A stretch of 44,857 nt of DNA from Gammaproteobacteria bacterium (GTDB lineage Bacteria; Pseudomonadota; Gammaproteobacteria; Ga0077536). The notes beneath the pieces are model-generated. The model saw nothing but the letters and a program-made list of their open reading frames with translations. It was not told the origin of the DNA and ran no database searches. Of this stretch, positions 1-6,165 are shown one piece after another. How positions within the stretch are numbered: position 1 is the stretch's first letter; each line of letters begins with the position of its first letter. The translations under genes and the position numbers were made by a program. The stretch is from NCBI GenBank assembly GCA_019747795.1, contig JAIEQK010000007.1, forward strand, positions 1 through 44,857. Reading direction: 5' to 3'.

Positions 1-699
1 GCCGCGGCGCTCCGCCAGGCGGAGGCCGAGGCGGGCGAGTGCCGGTCCCGCCTGGAAGCCGAGCAGGCGCGTGTAGCGGCCGCGGTGTCCGAGGCGGCCG
101 CCGCGCGCGAGCGCGTGAACGCCCTGGAGCGCGAGGCCGTGAACCTGGCGGCCGACGTCGAGCGCGCGAAAAGCCTGGAAGACGACCTGGCGCAATGGCA
201 GCTACTGACAAAGGCGCTCAGCCAGGACGGCATTGTGGCGCTCTGCATCGACGACGCCGGCCCGACGCTGACCAGCATCGCGAACGATCTGCTGGCCGCG
301 TGCTACGGGCCGCGCTTCACCGTCTCGATCAAGACGCAGGCCGAAACCAAGGCCGGCACCTTGCGCGAAACCTTCGACATCGTCGTGTACGACGCCGACC
401 GGGGCGACGAGAAGTCGATCCGCGACGTCTCCGGCGGCGAGCGCGTCTACCTGAACGAGGCCGTGACGCGCGCGATCGCGCTCTACCAGGCGCAGGCCAG
501 CGGCAGGCGCTACGGGTGCCTCTTCAGCGACGAGAGCGACGGTGCGCTGGACGTCGAGAAGAAGCGGCAGTTCGCGCGAATGAAGCGCGCCGTCTGTGAG
601 ATCGGCGGGTATCAGCGCGAGCTGTACATCAGTCACTCGCCCGAGGTGCAGGAAGCCGCCGACGCGAGCATCGACGTGGGGGCGCTCCGCGCCGCGTAA
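1..699 (+). CDS. SMC/SbcC-like ATPase, C-terminal part (cut by window edge)
   Basis: The reading frame is open from base 1, so the gene begins outside the window. The first ~60 visible residues are Ala/Glu/Arg-rich heptad-like coiled coil. A compact C-terminal half follows with an ABC signature-like SGGER (near base 435) and a Walker-B/D-loop-like stretch ending in FSDESDGALD, then ISHSPEV, which resembles the H-loop region. That order (coiled coil, signature, Walker B, H-loop) is the C-terminal lobe of Rad50/SbcC/SMC-type ATPases, which in phages usually work with an SbcD-like nuclease in DNA end processing or recombination. The partner nuclease would lie off the left edge. The family is fairly clear; the exact role is inferred. 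Confidence 0.75.
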   Translation, partial: AAALRQAEAEAGECRSRLEAEQARVAAAVSEAAAARERVNALEREAVNLAADVERAKSLEDDLAQWQLLTKALSQDGIVALCIDDAGPTLTSIANDLLAACYGPRFTVSIKTQAETKAGTLRETFDIVVYDADRGDEKSIRDVSGGERVYLNEAVTRAIALYQAQASGRRYGCLFSDESDGALDVEKKRQFARMKRAVCEIGGYQRELYISHSPEVQEAADASIDVGALRAA

Positions 700-777
700 C
701 CAGCTTGCCCCGTTCGCCGTGATTGGAGCGCTGTCGCGGGCGGCGGCGGGCGGGGCCCCTTAATCGAGGATACCGAC

Positions 778-1194
778 ATGAATTGGGAAGCAGTGTTAGT
801 CATCGGCGCGATCGTCCTGGCCATCTGCCTGCTGGTGGAGTTGCTGAGCCGTCGCGCGACGCGGAACGCAGAGCGAGAGGAGGAGATCCAGGGCTTGGTC
901 CACCAGATCAACAAGCCGACGAGCGACCGGACCTTCGTACTGGGAAATGAAGAGAGGCTGGCCAGGCGCGCCGAGCGCGCGCGCAACTACGCGCCGACGC
1001 CGGAGGGCGAGCGGCGGCGCGCGGAACGCATGCGCAACCAGGCATCCGACGACTGGGCCACGAGCCCGACGAACCCACTGAACCCGGCGAGCCCGCTTTC
1101 CATCTACCACACGGACAGCTCGCGCGACGACTCATGCGCCGGCTACGACAGCGGGTCGAGCGACAGCGGCAGCAGCTGCGGAGGGGCGGACTGA
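778..1194 (+). CDS. Small single-pass membrane protein, hypothetical
   Basis: The 138-residue protein has one hydrophobic N-terminal segment (residues ~5-24, AVLVIGAIVLAICLLVELL). A charged Arg/Glu-rich middle follows, and the tail is Ser/Asp/Gly-rich with two Cys residues (near CAGYDSGSS and SSCGGAD). It probably is an inner-membrane anchored protein with a cytoplasmic tail. No named family is recognised. Its TGA overlaps the ATG of the next gene (ATGA), so the two are probably translationally coupled. An 83-bp non-coding gap separates it from the SMC-like gene upstream. Confidence 0.6.
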   Translation: MNWEAVLVIGAIVLAICLLVELLSRRATRNAEREEEIQGLVHQINKPTSDRTFVLGNEERLARRAERARNYAPTPEGERRRAERMRNQASDDWATSPTNPLNPASPLSIYHTDSSRDDSCAGYDSGSSDSGSSCGGAD

Positions 1195-1709
1195 TGGCCG
1201 GCAACTACCACACCGTCTTCAGCAAGGACCGGCTGCACCGCTACCTGTGGCGCTTCGACTGGGACGACAAGCCGCCGCTGGTCGTGATCGGGCTCAACCC
1301 GAGCACGGCCGACGAGAACGTCACAGACCCGACGGTGACGCGCTGCATCCGCTACGCGCAGAGCTGGGGCCACGGCTCGCTGTGGATGATGAACTTGTTC
1401 GCCTTCCGCGCCACTGACCCGCGCGTGATGAAGGCGGCAGCCGATCCGATCGGGCCCGACAACGGCCGACACCTTCTGGAGTGCTGCGCCTACGCCGTGC
1501 GCCTCTATGGCGGGAAGGTGCTGGGCGCCTGGGGCAACCACGGCACCTTCATGAACCGGTCGCGCGAAGTGCTCCAGCTGCTGAAGCAGAACGCTAGCGT
1601 CCCGGTATACGCGCTCCGCGTGACCAAGGCGAATCAGCCGCAGCACCCGCTGTACCTGCCGGCGAATCTCGCGCCGTTCGTATTCCAGGGAGAGGCAGAT
1701 GCAGCCTGA
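1194..1709 (+). CDS. DUF1643 domain protein
   Basis: The start chosen is the ATG at 1194, overlapping the previous stop and preceded by the GA-rich GAGGGGCGGA. An in-frame start at 1134 would add residues that only shadow the upstream gene. The protein (171 aa) has the DUF1643 hallmark LVVIGLNPSTADE followed by DPTVTRC near residues 30-52, and later GAWGNHG. DUF1643 proteins are common in phages and mobile elements and have no settled biochemical role. The conserved Asn-Pro-Ser loop and the W-G-x-x-G segment suggest a nucleotide- or base-binding fold, but that is inference. It overlaps the next gene by 11 bp. Confidence 0.85.
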   Translation: MAGNYHTVFSKDRLHRYLWRFDWDDKPPLVVIGLNPSTADENVTDPTVTRCIRYAQSWGHGSLWMMNLFAFRATDPRVMKAAADPIGPDNGRHLLECCAYAVRLYGGKVLGAWGNHGTFMNRSREVLQLLKQNASVPVYALRVTKANQPQHPLYLPANLAPFVFQGEADAA

Positions 1710-2196
1710 AGATCCGAAAGACCGCTGGCGCACGCCGGCCTGGCTGTTCGCGTTCCTGAGCGATCGCTACGGCCCCTTCGACGTCGATCTGTGCGCCGAC
1801 CACGACAATGCGCTGTGCCGCTACTACTACACGCGCGACTGCTCCTGGCTGAGCGACTGGGCCGACCCGCGCAACAGCGGGCCGCGCGGCTTCTGCAACC
1901 CGCCGTACAGCGATCCAGGCCCGCACGTCGAGAAGCTGGTGTACTGGGCGCACCAGGGCTTCAGCTCCGTCGCGGTGCTGCCCACGCACACCAATCAGAG
2001 GTGGGCCGGCCACGCGGCGGTGGCGACAGAGCGCATCGAGTTCGTCGGGCGCGTGAACTTCGGCCAGGACGACGGCAGCGGCGTGAAGAATGGGAACCGC
2101 GGCGGCACGCAGATCCTTTACTTCCGGGCGAGAGACTTGGGCTTCACGCGCACTGTGTGGCTGAAGACGAGGGAGATCATGGAGAGGTGGGCGTGA
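1699..2196 (+). CDS. Phage-type DNA N6-adenine methyltransferase
   Basis: The 165-residue protein matches the phage N-6-adenine-methyltransferase family (Dam-like, PF05869 type). It has an N-terminal RWRTPAWLFAFL segment, an acidic DVDLCAD, and the catalytic NPPY at residues 67-70 (within FCNPPYSDPGP). The family uses S-adenosylmethionine to methylate adenine and often protects phage DNA from host restriction. No cognate restriction enzyme is next to it, so it is probably an orphan or protective methylase. The 11-bp overlap with the DUF1643 gene and the ATGA overlap with the next gene place it inside the operon. Confidence 0.88.
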   Translation: MQPEDPKDRWRTPAWLFAFLSDRYGPFDVDLCADHDNALCRYYYTRDCSWLSDWADPRNSGPRGFCNPPYSDPGPHVEKLVYWAHQGFSSVAVLPTHTNQRWAGHAAVATERIEFVGRVNFGQDDGSGVKNGNRGGTQILYFRARDLGFTRTVWLKTREIMERWA

Positions 2197-2639
2197 TGGA
2201 CGATAAAGCGATAGAGGCGGCGGCGCTGGCAATTGACGGCGAAGCGTTCGACCCCACTAACGAGAACTGGCGCTATTGGTCCTCGCGCAGGAAACAAGCC
2301 ATAGCAAAGGCCCGCGCCGCCATCGCCGCCTATCGCGATGCTGAAATTGAGCGGCTGACGGCTGAGCGCGATGAGGCCCGAGCCAACTATCAGTTCATGG
2401 TTGAGCGCGCGGCTAACGAGAAGTTGGACGGCTATCGTGAATTGGGGGAGCGCGCTGCCAATGCCGAGAATGCGCAAGACGACCTCCGCGCCAAGCTCGA
2501 AGTGGCTGAGCGTGATGCGGCTAGGTATCGGTGGCTGCGAAACACGGACACAGATCGCCCCTGGAAGATTTTGCAGGCGAACGGAGGAGACCTACTGGAC
2601 GACATCATAGATTTGCAGCGAGGGGGTGAGCGTGGCTGA
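2196..2639 (+). CDS. Phage hypothetical protein, coiled coil with RYRWLR motif
   Basis: The start is the ATG at 2196 sharing bases with the methyltransferase stop. The 147-residue product is helical and charged, with a predicted coiled coil over residues ~40-110 (repeated Glu/Arg/Ala heptads). It ends with a motif like ARYRWLRN at ~110-117, which is frequent near the C-terminus of small phage early-region proteins (Ea22-like and relatives). Function is unknown. It overlaps the following gene by a few codons. Confidence 0.6.
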   Translation: MDDKAIEAAALAIDGEAFDPTNENWRYWSSRRKQAIAKARAAIAAYRDAEIERLTAERDEARANYQFMVERAANEKLDGYRELGERAANAENAQDDLRAKLEVAERDAARYRWLRNTDTDRPWKILQANGGDLLDDIIDLQRGGERG

Positions 2640-2889
2640 CGCGCCCACTCATTGCAGTCACGGCAGGTCAATGGACGAGGACTGCGCTTATTGCGAGGCC
2701 GTATGGCTGGGCGACGTGACGCTGCCTGAGATGCGGCGGAATATCCGACAGTTTCAGCGATGGAGCGAGGCCAACCCTGGACTGGCAAGCAGCCCCGCCG
2801 CGCTGCTGTCGTTGATTGATGACCTTTACAAGTGCGTCGGGAAGATTTCGCTGGAACTTGAAGGCATAAAGGAGGTGCGGAATGGATGA
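2632..2889 (+). CDS. Small phage protein with Cys/His cluster, hypothetical
   Basis: The start is not certain. GTG at 2632 sits 5 nt after AGGGGG (2621-2626) and is preferred. GTG at 2626 overlaps that ribosome-binding sequence. The ~85-residue protein has a Cys/His cluster near its N-terminus (HCSHGRS, then CAYCEA), compatible with a small zinc-binding site, followed by helices. No family recognised. It overlaps the genes on both sides, so it belongs to the element's operon. Confidence 0.5.
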   Translation: MADAPTHCSHGRSMDEDCAYCEAVWLGDVTLPEMRRNIRQFQRWSEANPGLASSPAALLSLIDDLYKCVGKISLELEGIKEVRNG

Positions 2890-3280
2890 TTTGGCCGAGG
2901 AGTCTTATTGGCGCTTTGACGCACGACGAAAAGGATATGGGCCATGGAAAGAGGCGCCGCAATCTGAGCGCGACGCATACAAGGCCGAACTAGCAGCCCT
3001 CCGCGCGCAATTGGCCGAGGCGCAGGCCAAGCTAGAGGCGGCCGAGAAAAGCTCAGCCTGCCCCCTACGCTACCGGCACTATAAAGGCGGCACCTACGAA
3101 TACATCACGGACGGCCATCTTGAGTGGGACCCCGAATGGCACGTCATTGTCTATCGCGCCGAAGCCGACGGGAGCGTCTGGGTGCGCCCGCGCGTGGATT
3201 TCTACGGCGTCACCGAGGATGGACAACGGCGGTTCGTGAAGATTGAGCCGGAAGAGGCGGCGCAAGGGGGCGATCAATGA
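2882..3280 (+). CDS. DUF1653-domain protein with N-terminal coiled coil
   Basis: The protein has 132 residues. Residues ~1-57 are charged and form a short coiled coil (ELAALRAQLAEAQAKLEAAE). Residues ~60-125 match DUF1653: YRHYKGGTYEYI, then VIVYRAE, VWVRPRVDF and DGQRRFVKIE. Stand-alone DUF1653 proteins are about 70 residues, so this is the domain carried behind a phage helical leader. The function of DUF1653 is not established. Its TGA overlaps the ATG of the next gene (ATGA). Confidence 0.8.
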   Translation: MDDLAEESYWRFDARRKGYGPWKEAPQSERDAYKAELAALRAQLAEAQAKLEAAEKSSACPLRYRHYKGGTYEYITDGHLEWDPEWHVIVYRAEADGSVWVRPRVDFYGVTEDGQRRFVKIEPEEAAQGGDQ

Positions 3281-3660
3281 AAACCGGCGAAGAACTGAAG
3301 ATCGGCGACACCGTCTATTTCTTCGACGTGAACTACCGCGTCTACCCGCCAAAGAAGCCCGGCGACATGTTCTATTCAGGGCCGCCAATCTACCGCAAGC
3401 ACTGGAGAGAGAGAGAGATCGTCGGCGAGACGTCGCGATCGTGGGTGGTTGGGCCGCTGACCACCAAGATACCGAAGAAAGGCCCGCCGCCCCGCGGCTG
3501 GCTCTACTCGCCGGAGGACGTCGAGCGGAACGTCTGGATCAACGATCACCGCAGGAACATAGTGCGCGCCGTTGAGAAGATCGACGCCCGCGCGCCTGGC
3601 GGCTACGAGCTGCTGCGCCAGATGGCGGAGCTGGTGGGGTACAAGGAGGAAGGCGAATGA
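3277..3660 (+). CDS. Phage hypothetical protein (127 aa)
   Basis: A soluble basic protein with aromatic-rich beta-like N-terminal half (LKIGDTVYFFDVNYRVY) and a Pro/Lys loop. No family recognised. The N-terminal 'IGDTVYFFD' pattern resembles small SH3-like barrels found in phage early proteins, but that is only a resemblance. It starts in ATGA overlap with the DUF1653 gene and ends in ATGA overlap with the GIY-YIG gene, so it is part of the same coupled transcript. Confidence 0.55.
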   Translation: MKTGEELKIGDTVYFFDVNYRVYPPKKPGDMFYSGPPIYRKHWREREIVGETSRSWVVGPLTTKIPKKGPPPRGWLYSPEDVERNVWINDHRRNIVRAVEKIDARAPGGYELLRQMAELVGYKEEGE

Positions 3661-3965
3661 CCGACGAACTTCGCGATCAGGTGATGAAGCGATCGGGCAT
3701 GGTGCTGCATTCTATCGAGGCCATCAGCGCGTCTCGGCAGCCCCTTCCCCCGGTCTATTGCGGCGTGTACTTCCTCTTCGAGGGCGACGAACTGGTCTAC
3801 ATCGGGCAGAGCGTCAACATCGTGCAGCGCATCCATGCCCACGAGAAGATTCGGCACTCAGGCCGAGATATAACCTCATGGGCGTTCCAGCCATGCGCGC
3901 CCGAGGACCTGCGAGCCCTTGAGCATCTGTATATCGGTATTTACCGCCCCCCGCTGAACACCTGA
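3657..3965 (+). CDS. GIY-YIG domain protein, phage-encoded
   Basis: The 102-residue protein has a GIY-YIG nuclease-type core at residues ~34-100. CGVYFLFEGDELVYIGQS gives the GVY...YIG pair, then an Arg (VQRIHAHEK) in the position of the catalytic arginine, and an EHLYIGIYRPPLNT end with the conserved Glu and Asn. GIY-YIG proteins include homing endonucleases, UvrC and many small mobile-element nucleases. With no extra DNA-binding domain it may be a structure-specific or accessory nuclease. Starts by ATGA overlap. Confidence 0.75.
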   Translation: MTDELRDQVMKRSGMVLHSIEAISASRQPLPPVYCGVYFLFEGDELVYIGQSVNIVQRIHAHEKIRHSGRDITSWAFQPCAPEDLRALEHLYIGIYRPPLNT

Positions 3966-3967
3966 CC

Positions 3968-4156
3968 ATGTTCCTATCAGACGCCGAACTGCAAGAGCTG
4001 ACCGGGGCCGTCCAGGCCGCCAAGCAACGACAGGTATTGGACCGCGCGGGCATTTTCTATGTAGTCCGCCTGGACGGCACAATCCGCACGACCTGGCACC
4101 ACGTCAACCACCCGATGAATCGGACAGCATCCGAGCCGGACTGGGCGCAAGCATGA
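3968..4156 (+). CDS. DUF4224 small protein, integrase partner
   Basis: The 62-residue protein begins MFLSDAELQELTG and continues with Lys/Arg-Gln (AAKQRQVLDRAGI), the DUF4224 pattern. These small proteins typically lie directly upstream of phage tyrosine integrases. They are suspected excisionase-like or regulatory partners, but I know of no firm role. It starts 2 bp after the GIY-YIG stop and its last codons overlap the integrase ATG (ATGA), which supports the pairing. Confidence 0.75.
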   Translation: MFLSDAELQELTGAVQAAKQRQVLDRAGIFYVVRLDGTIRTTWHHVNHPMNRTASEPDWAQA

Positions 4157-5166
4157 CACCACGAAAGCGCGTCAACGACACTGGACTGCCCACACGGGTG
4201 TATCCCTACGGCAAGGGCTTTCGCATGCGCGTCTATATCGACGGGAAGCCAAAATGGCAGCGCCTCAAGGCCAAGACGGTTGGTGAGGCGTGGGTCGAGT
4301 CTCAGTCAATATTGAATCCCGGACCTGGGACGGTGGCCGCCGGCATCGATCGCTACATGGAAAAGAAGGTGCCAGAAATGCTGCGCGACGGCGATCTTTC
4401 GCCCGCAACCTGGCGCACGGAGAAGCCGCGTTGCGAGAAGCTGAAGCGCGTGTTCGGCAAGATGCGCCCAGACGACATAACGCCCCAGCACCTCTACAAG
4501 TATGCGGACGATGCGAAGGACGGGTGGCGGAAGCTCAAGCGGTTCTCCGCGATGTGGCGCTATTTCCTTCGCTGGGGGCTGGCAACCAAAGACCCATTTC
4601 ACCGTTTCGACTGGCCGAAGCAGCGCGCGAGGACACGATACGTGACCGATGATGAGCTGGCGAAAGCTCAGGCGGTCGCGCTGAGTTCCGCGCAGGCCAA
4701 GCGCAGCGCTTTGATGGTTTGGGCCGCGCTGACCATGATCATCCTCACCGGGCGCCGCGTGACTGACGTGCGGCGTCTAAAGCTCACGCAGATCGAGAAG
4801 GGCGTCGGCATTCGCTTCGTTGAGTCGAAGACCAGGAAGGTAACGACTGTGAAGTGGTCGCCAGCATTGGAGGCCGCCATCGACGAGATCAAGGCCAGGT
4901 TGCACACGCACACCAAGATCCGGCCGATGTTCCTGATCTGCAATCGCGATGGGGTGGAATGCAGCGAGGGCAGCCTCAACCAAGCGTTCCAGCACCTGCG
5001 ACCCGAGTTCACTAAGGCCGGCATCGCGCCGTTCCAGCTACGTGACATCAGGGCAAAATTTGGGACGGATCACCCGCACGGTCGTCGCGCGCTTCGTCAC
5101 AGTAGCGAGGCTACTTTCGAGAAGCATTACAACCGGAAAGGCGAAGAGGTTGATCCGCTGCGGTGA
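4153..5166 (+). CDS. Phage-type tyrosine recombinase (integrase)
   Basis: A 337-residue integrase. The N-terminal arm/core-binding part (1-160) is followed by a catalytic domain. The visible active-site set is R202 (TGRRVTD), K226 (ESKT), the R297-x-x-R300 box (QLRDIRAKFGTD) where most relatives have His-x-x-Arg, H316 (LRHSS) and the nucleophile Y326 (EKHYNR). It should integrate and excise the element whose genes lie to its left. The stop is 83 bp from the 3' end of tRNA-Cys, the usual target type. It is the last gene of the coupled operon, starting within the DUF4224 stop. Confidence 0.92.
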   Translation: MTPRKRVNDTGLPTRVYPYGKGFRMRVYIDGKPKWQRLKAKTVGEAWVESQSILNPGPGTVAAGIDRYMEKKVPEMLRDGDLSPATWRTEKPRCEKLKRVFGKMRPDDITPQHLYKYADDAKDGWRKLKRFSAMWRYFLRWGLATKDPFHRFDWPKQRARTRYVTDDELAKAQAVALSSAQAKRSALMVWAALTMIILTGRRVTDVRRLKLTQIEKGVGIRFVESKTRKVTTVKWSPALEAAIDEIKARLHTHTKIRPMFLICNRDGVECSEGSLNQAFQHLRPEFTKAGIAPFQLRDIRAKFGTDHPHGRRALRHSSEATFEKHYNRKGEEVDPLR

Positions 5167-5175
5167 CTACTGGAT

Positions 5176-5225
5176 ATTCCTATCCAATTCCTATATTCCT
5201 AACCACCCCGAAACGGAGTTTCCTA
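5176..5225 (+). repeat. Short direct repeats between integrase and tRNA (candidate arm-type sites)
   Basis: ATTCCTA occurs at 5176-5182, 5187-5193 and 5195-5201, and TTTCCTA at 5219-5225. These are clustered in the 83-bp AT-richer spacer between the integrase stop and the tRNA-Cys 3' end. Tyrosine integrases bind short arm-type repeats flanking the core att site, so these could be such sites. The core crossover would be in the tRNA 3' end (5250 onward). This is inference from position and repetition only. Confidence 0.4.
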
Positions 5226-5249
5226 ACATCATGATTAGCAGAGAGAAAT

Positions 5250-5323
5250 TGGAGGCTGGGGTCGGAATCGAACCGGCGTCCACGGCTTTGCAGGCCGCTG
5301 CATAACCACTCTGCCACCCAGCC
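5250..5323 (-). tRNA. tRNA-Cys (anticodon GCA)
   Basis: On the minus strand the acceptor arm GGCTGGG (5317-5323) pairs with CCCAGCC, followed by TCCA, so CCA is encoded. The T-arm GGTTCGATTCC and an anticodon loop reading TGCA in CTGCAAA (GCA, Cys) are present. The length is 74 nt. It follows tRNA-Gly on the same strand, as in the conserved uvrC-pgsA-glyW-cysT order. Its 3' end points at the integrase, making it the likely attachment site. Confidence 0.95.
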
Positions 5324-5329
5324 GGGGTG

Positions 5330-5350
5330 CCTGCTTCCAGGTGAAGCAGG
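5330..5350 (-). other. Hairpin between the two tRNA genes
   Basis: CCTGCTTC (5330-5337) and GAAGCAGG (5343-5350) form a perfect 8-bp stem with a 5-base loop, just upstream of the tRNA-Cys 5' end. It may be a processing signal or part of a leader. No protein is encoded here. Confidence 0.45.
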
Positions 5351-5362
5351 ACGCAGAAAGCG

Positions 5363-5382
5363 AAAACCCCGCGTTCGCGGGG
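5363..5382 (-). terminator. Terminator-like hairpin between tRNA-Gly and tRNA-Cys
   Basis: Read on the minus strand, CCCCGC/GCGGGG pair around a 4-base loop and are followed by TTTT and more pyrimidines, the form of a Rho-independent terminator. It lies inside the tRNA-Gly/tRNA-Cys spacer, where a shared transcript would be expected. It may attenuate or end the pgsA-tRNA-Gly transcript, or may only be a processing hairpin. Confidence 0.5.
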
Positions 5383-5398
5383 CTTCGACCTCGAAAAC

Positions 5399-5474
<76 letters not shown>

Positions 5475-5604
5475 GTCGTCAGAACGTCGCCCGACCGGGG
5501 CTTTCGAGGCTGGCCTCGAAGGTGGATGCCGCAGGTCAGGCGGCCTCCCTCGGTCGGAGCGCCATTGTAGCCGGGGCCGCCGGCCTGTCAAGAAAAGGCG
5601 GGCC

Positions 5605-6165
5605 TCAGGCGTCCCGTAATTCCGGCCAGGCCAGGGCCAGGTAGGCGAACATCGACCACAGCGTGATGATGGTCGCGGCGTACAGCATCACCATGCCGAG
5701 CGCATACAGGAACGACGGCATGTCGGGTCCGACGCCGACGATCATGATGGCCAGCGCAATCATCTGCAGGGTGGTCTTGATCTTGCCGAGCATGGACACT
5801 GCGACCTTGCGCCGCGCACCGACCTCGGCCATCCATTCGCGGAGCGCCGAGACCGCGATCTCGCGGCCGATGATCACCGCCACCGGCATGGCGAGCCACA
5901 GGCTGTGACGCGCCTCGAGCAGCACCACCAACACCACCACCACCATCAGCTTGTCCGCCACCGGGTCGAGGAAGGCGCCGAACTTGGACATCTGGTTCAG
6001 ACGTCGGGCCAGGTAGCCGTCCAGCCAGTCGGTGACCGCCGCCAGGATGAACAGCACCGCGGCCACCAGGTGGGCGCGCTGGAACGGCAGGTAGAACACC
6101 ACCACGAAGCACGGGATCAGCGCCATGCGCAGCAGGGTGAGCGCGTTGGGCAGGGTCATCTTCAT
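5605..6165 (-). CDS. pgsA: CDP-diacylglycerol-glycerol-3-phosphate 3-phosphatidyltransferase
   Basis: This inner-membrane enzyme makes phosphatidylglycerol phosphate from CDP-diacylglycerol and glycerol-3-phosphate, the committed step to phosphatidylglycerol and cardiolipin. The CDP-alcohol phosphotransferase motif is complete: D46, D49-G50, A53-R54, G63, D67, D71 (DWLDGYLARR then GAFLDPVADK). Several hydrophobic segments surround it. At 186 residues it has the family's usual length. Its ATG overlaps the uvrC stop (ATGA). A second in-frame ATG lies two codons in. The position after uvrC and before tRNA-Gly is conserved. Confidence 0.95.
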   Translation of the reverse strand: MKMTLPNALTLLRMALIPCFVVVFYLPFQRAHLVAAVLFILAAVTDWLDGYLARRLNQMSKFGAFLDPVADKLMVVVVLVVLLEARHSLWLAMPVAVIIGREIAVSALREWMAEVGARRKVAVSMLGKIKTTLQMIALAIMIVGVGPDMPSFLYALGMVMLYAATIITLWSMFAYLALAWPELRDA

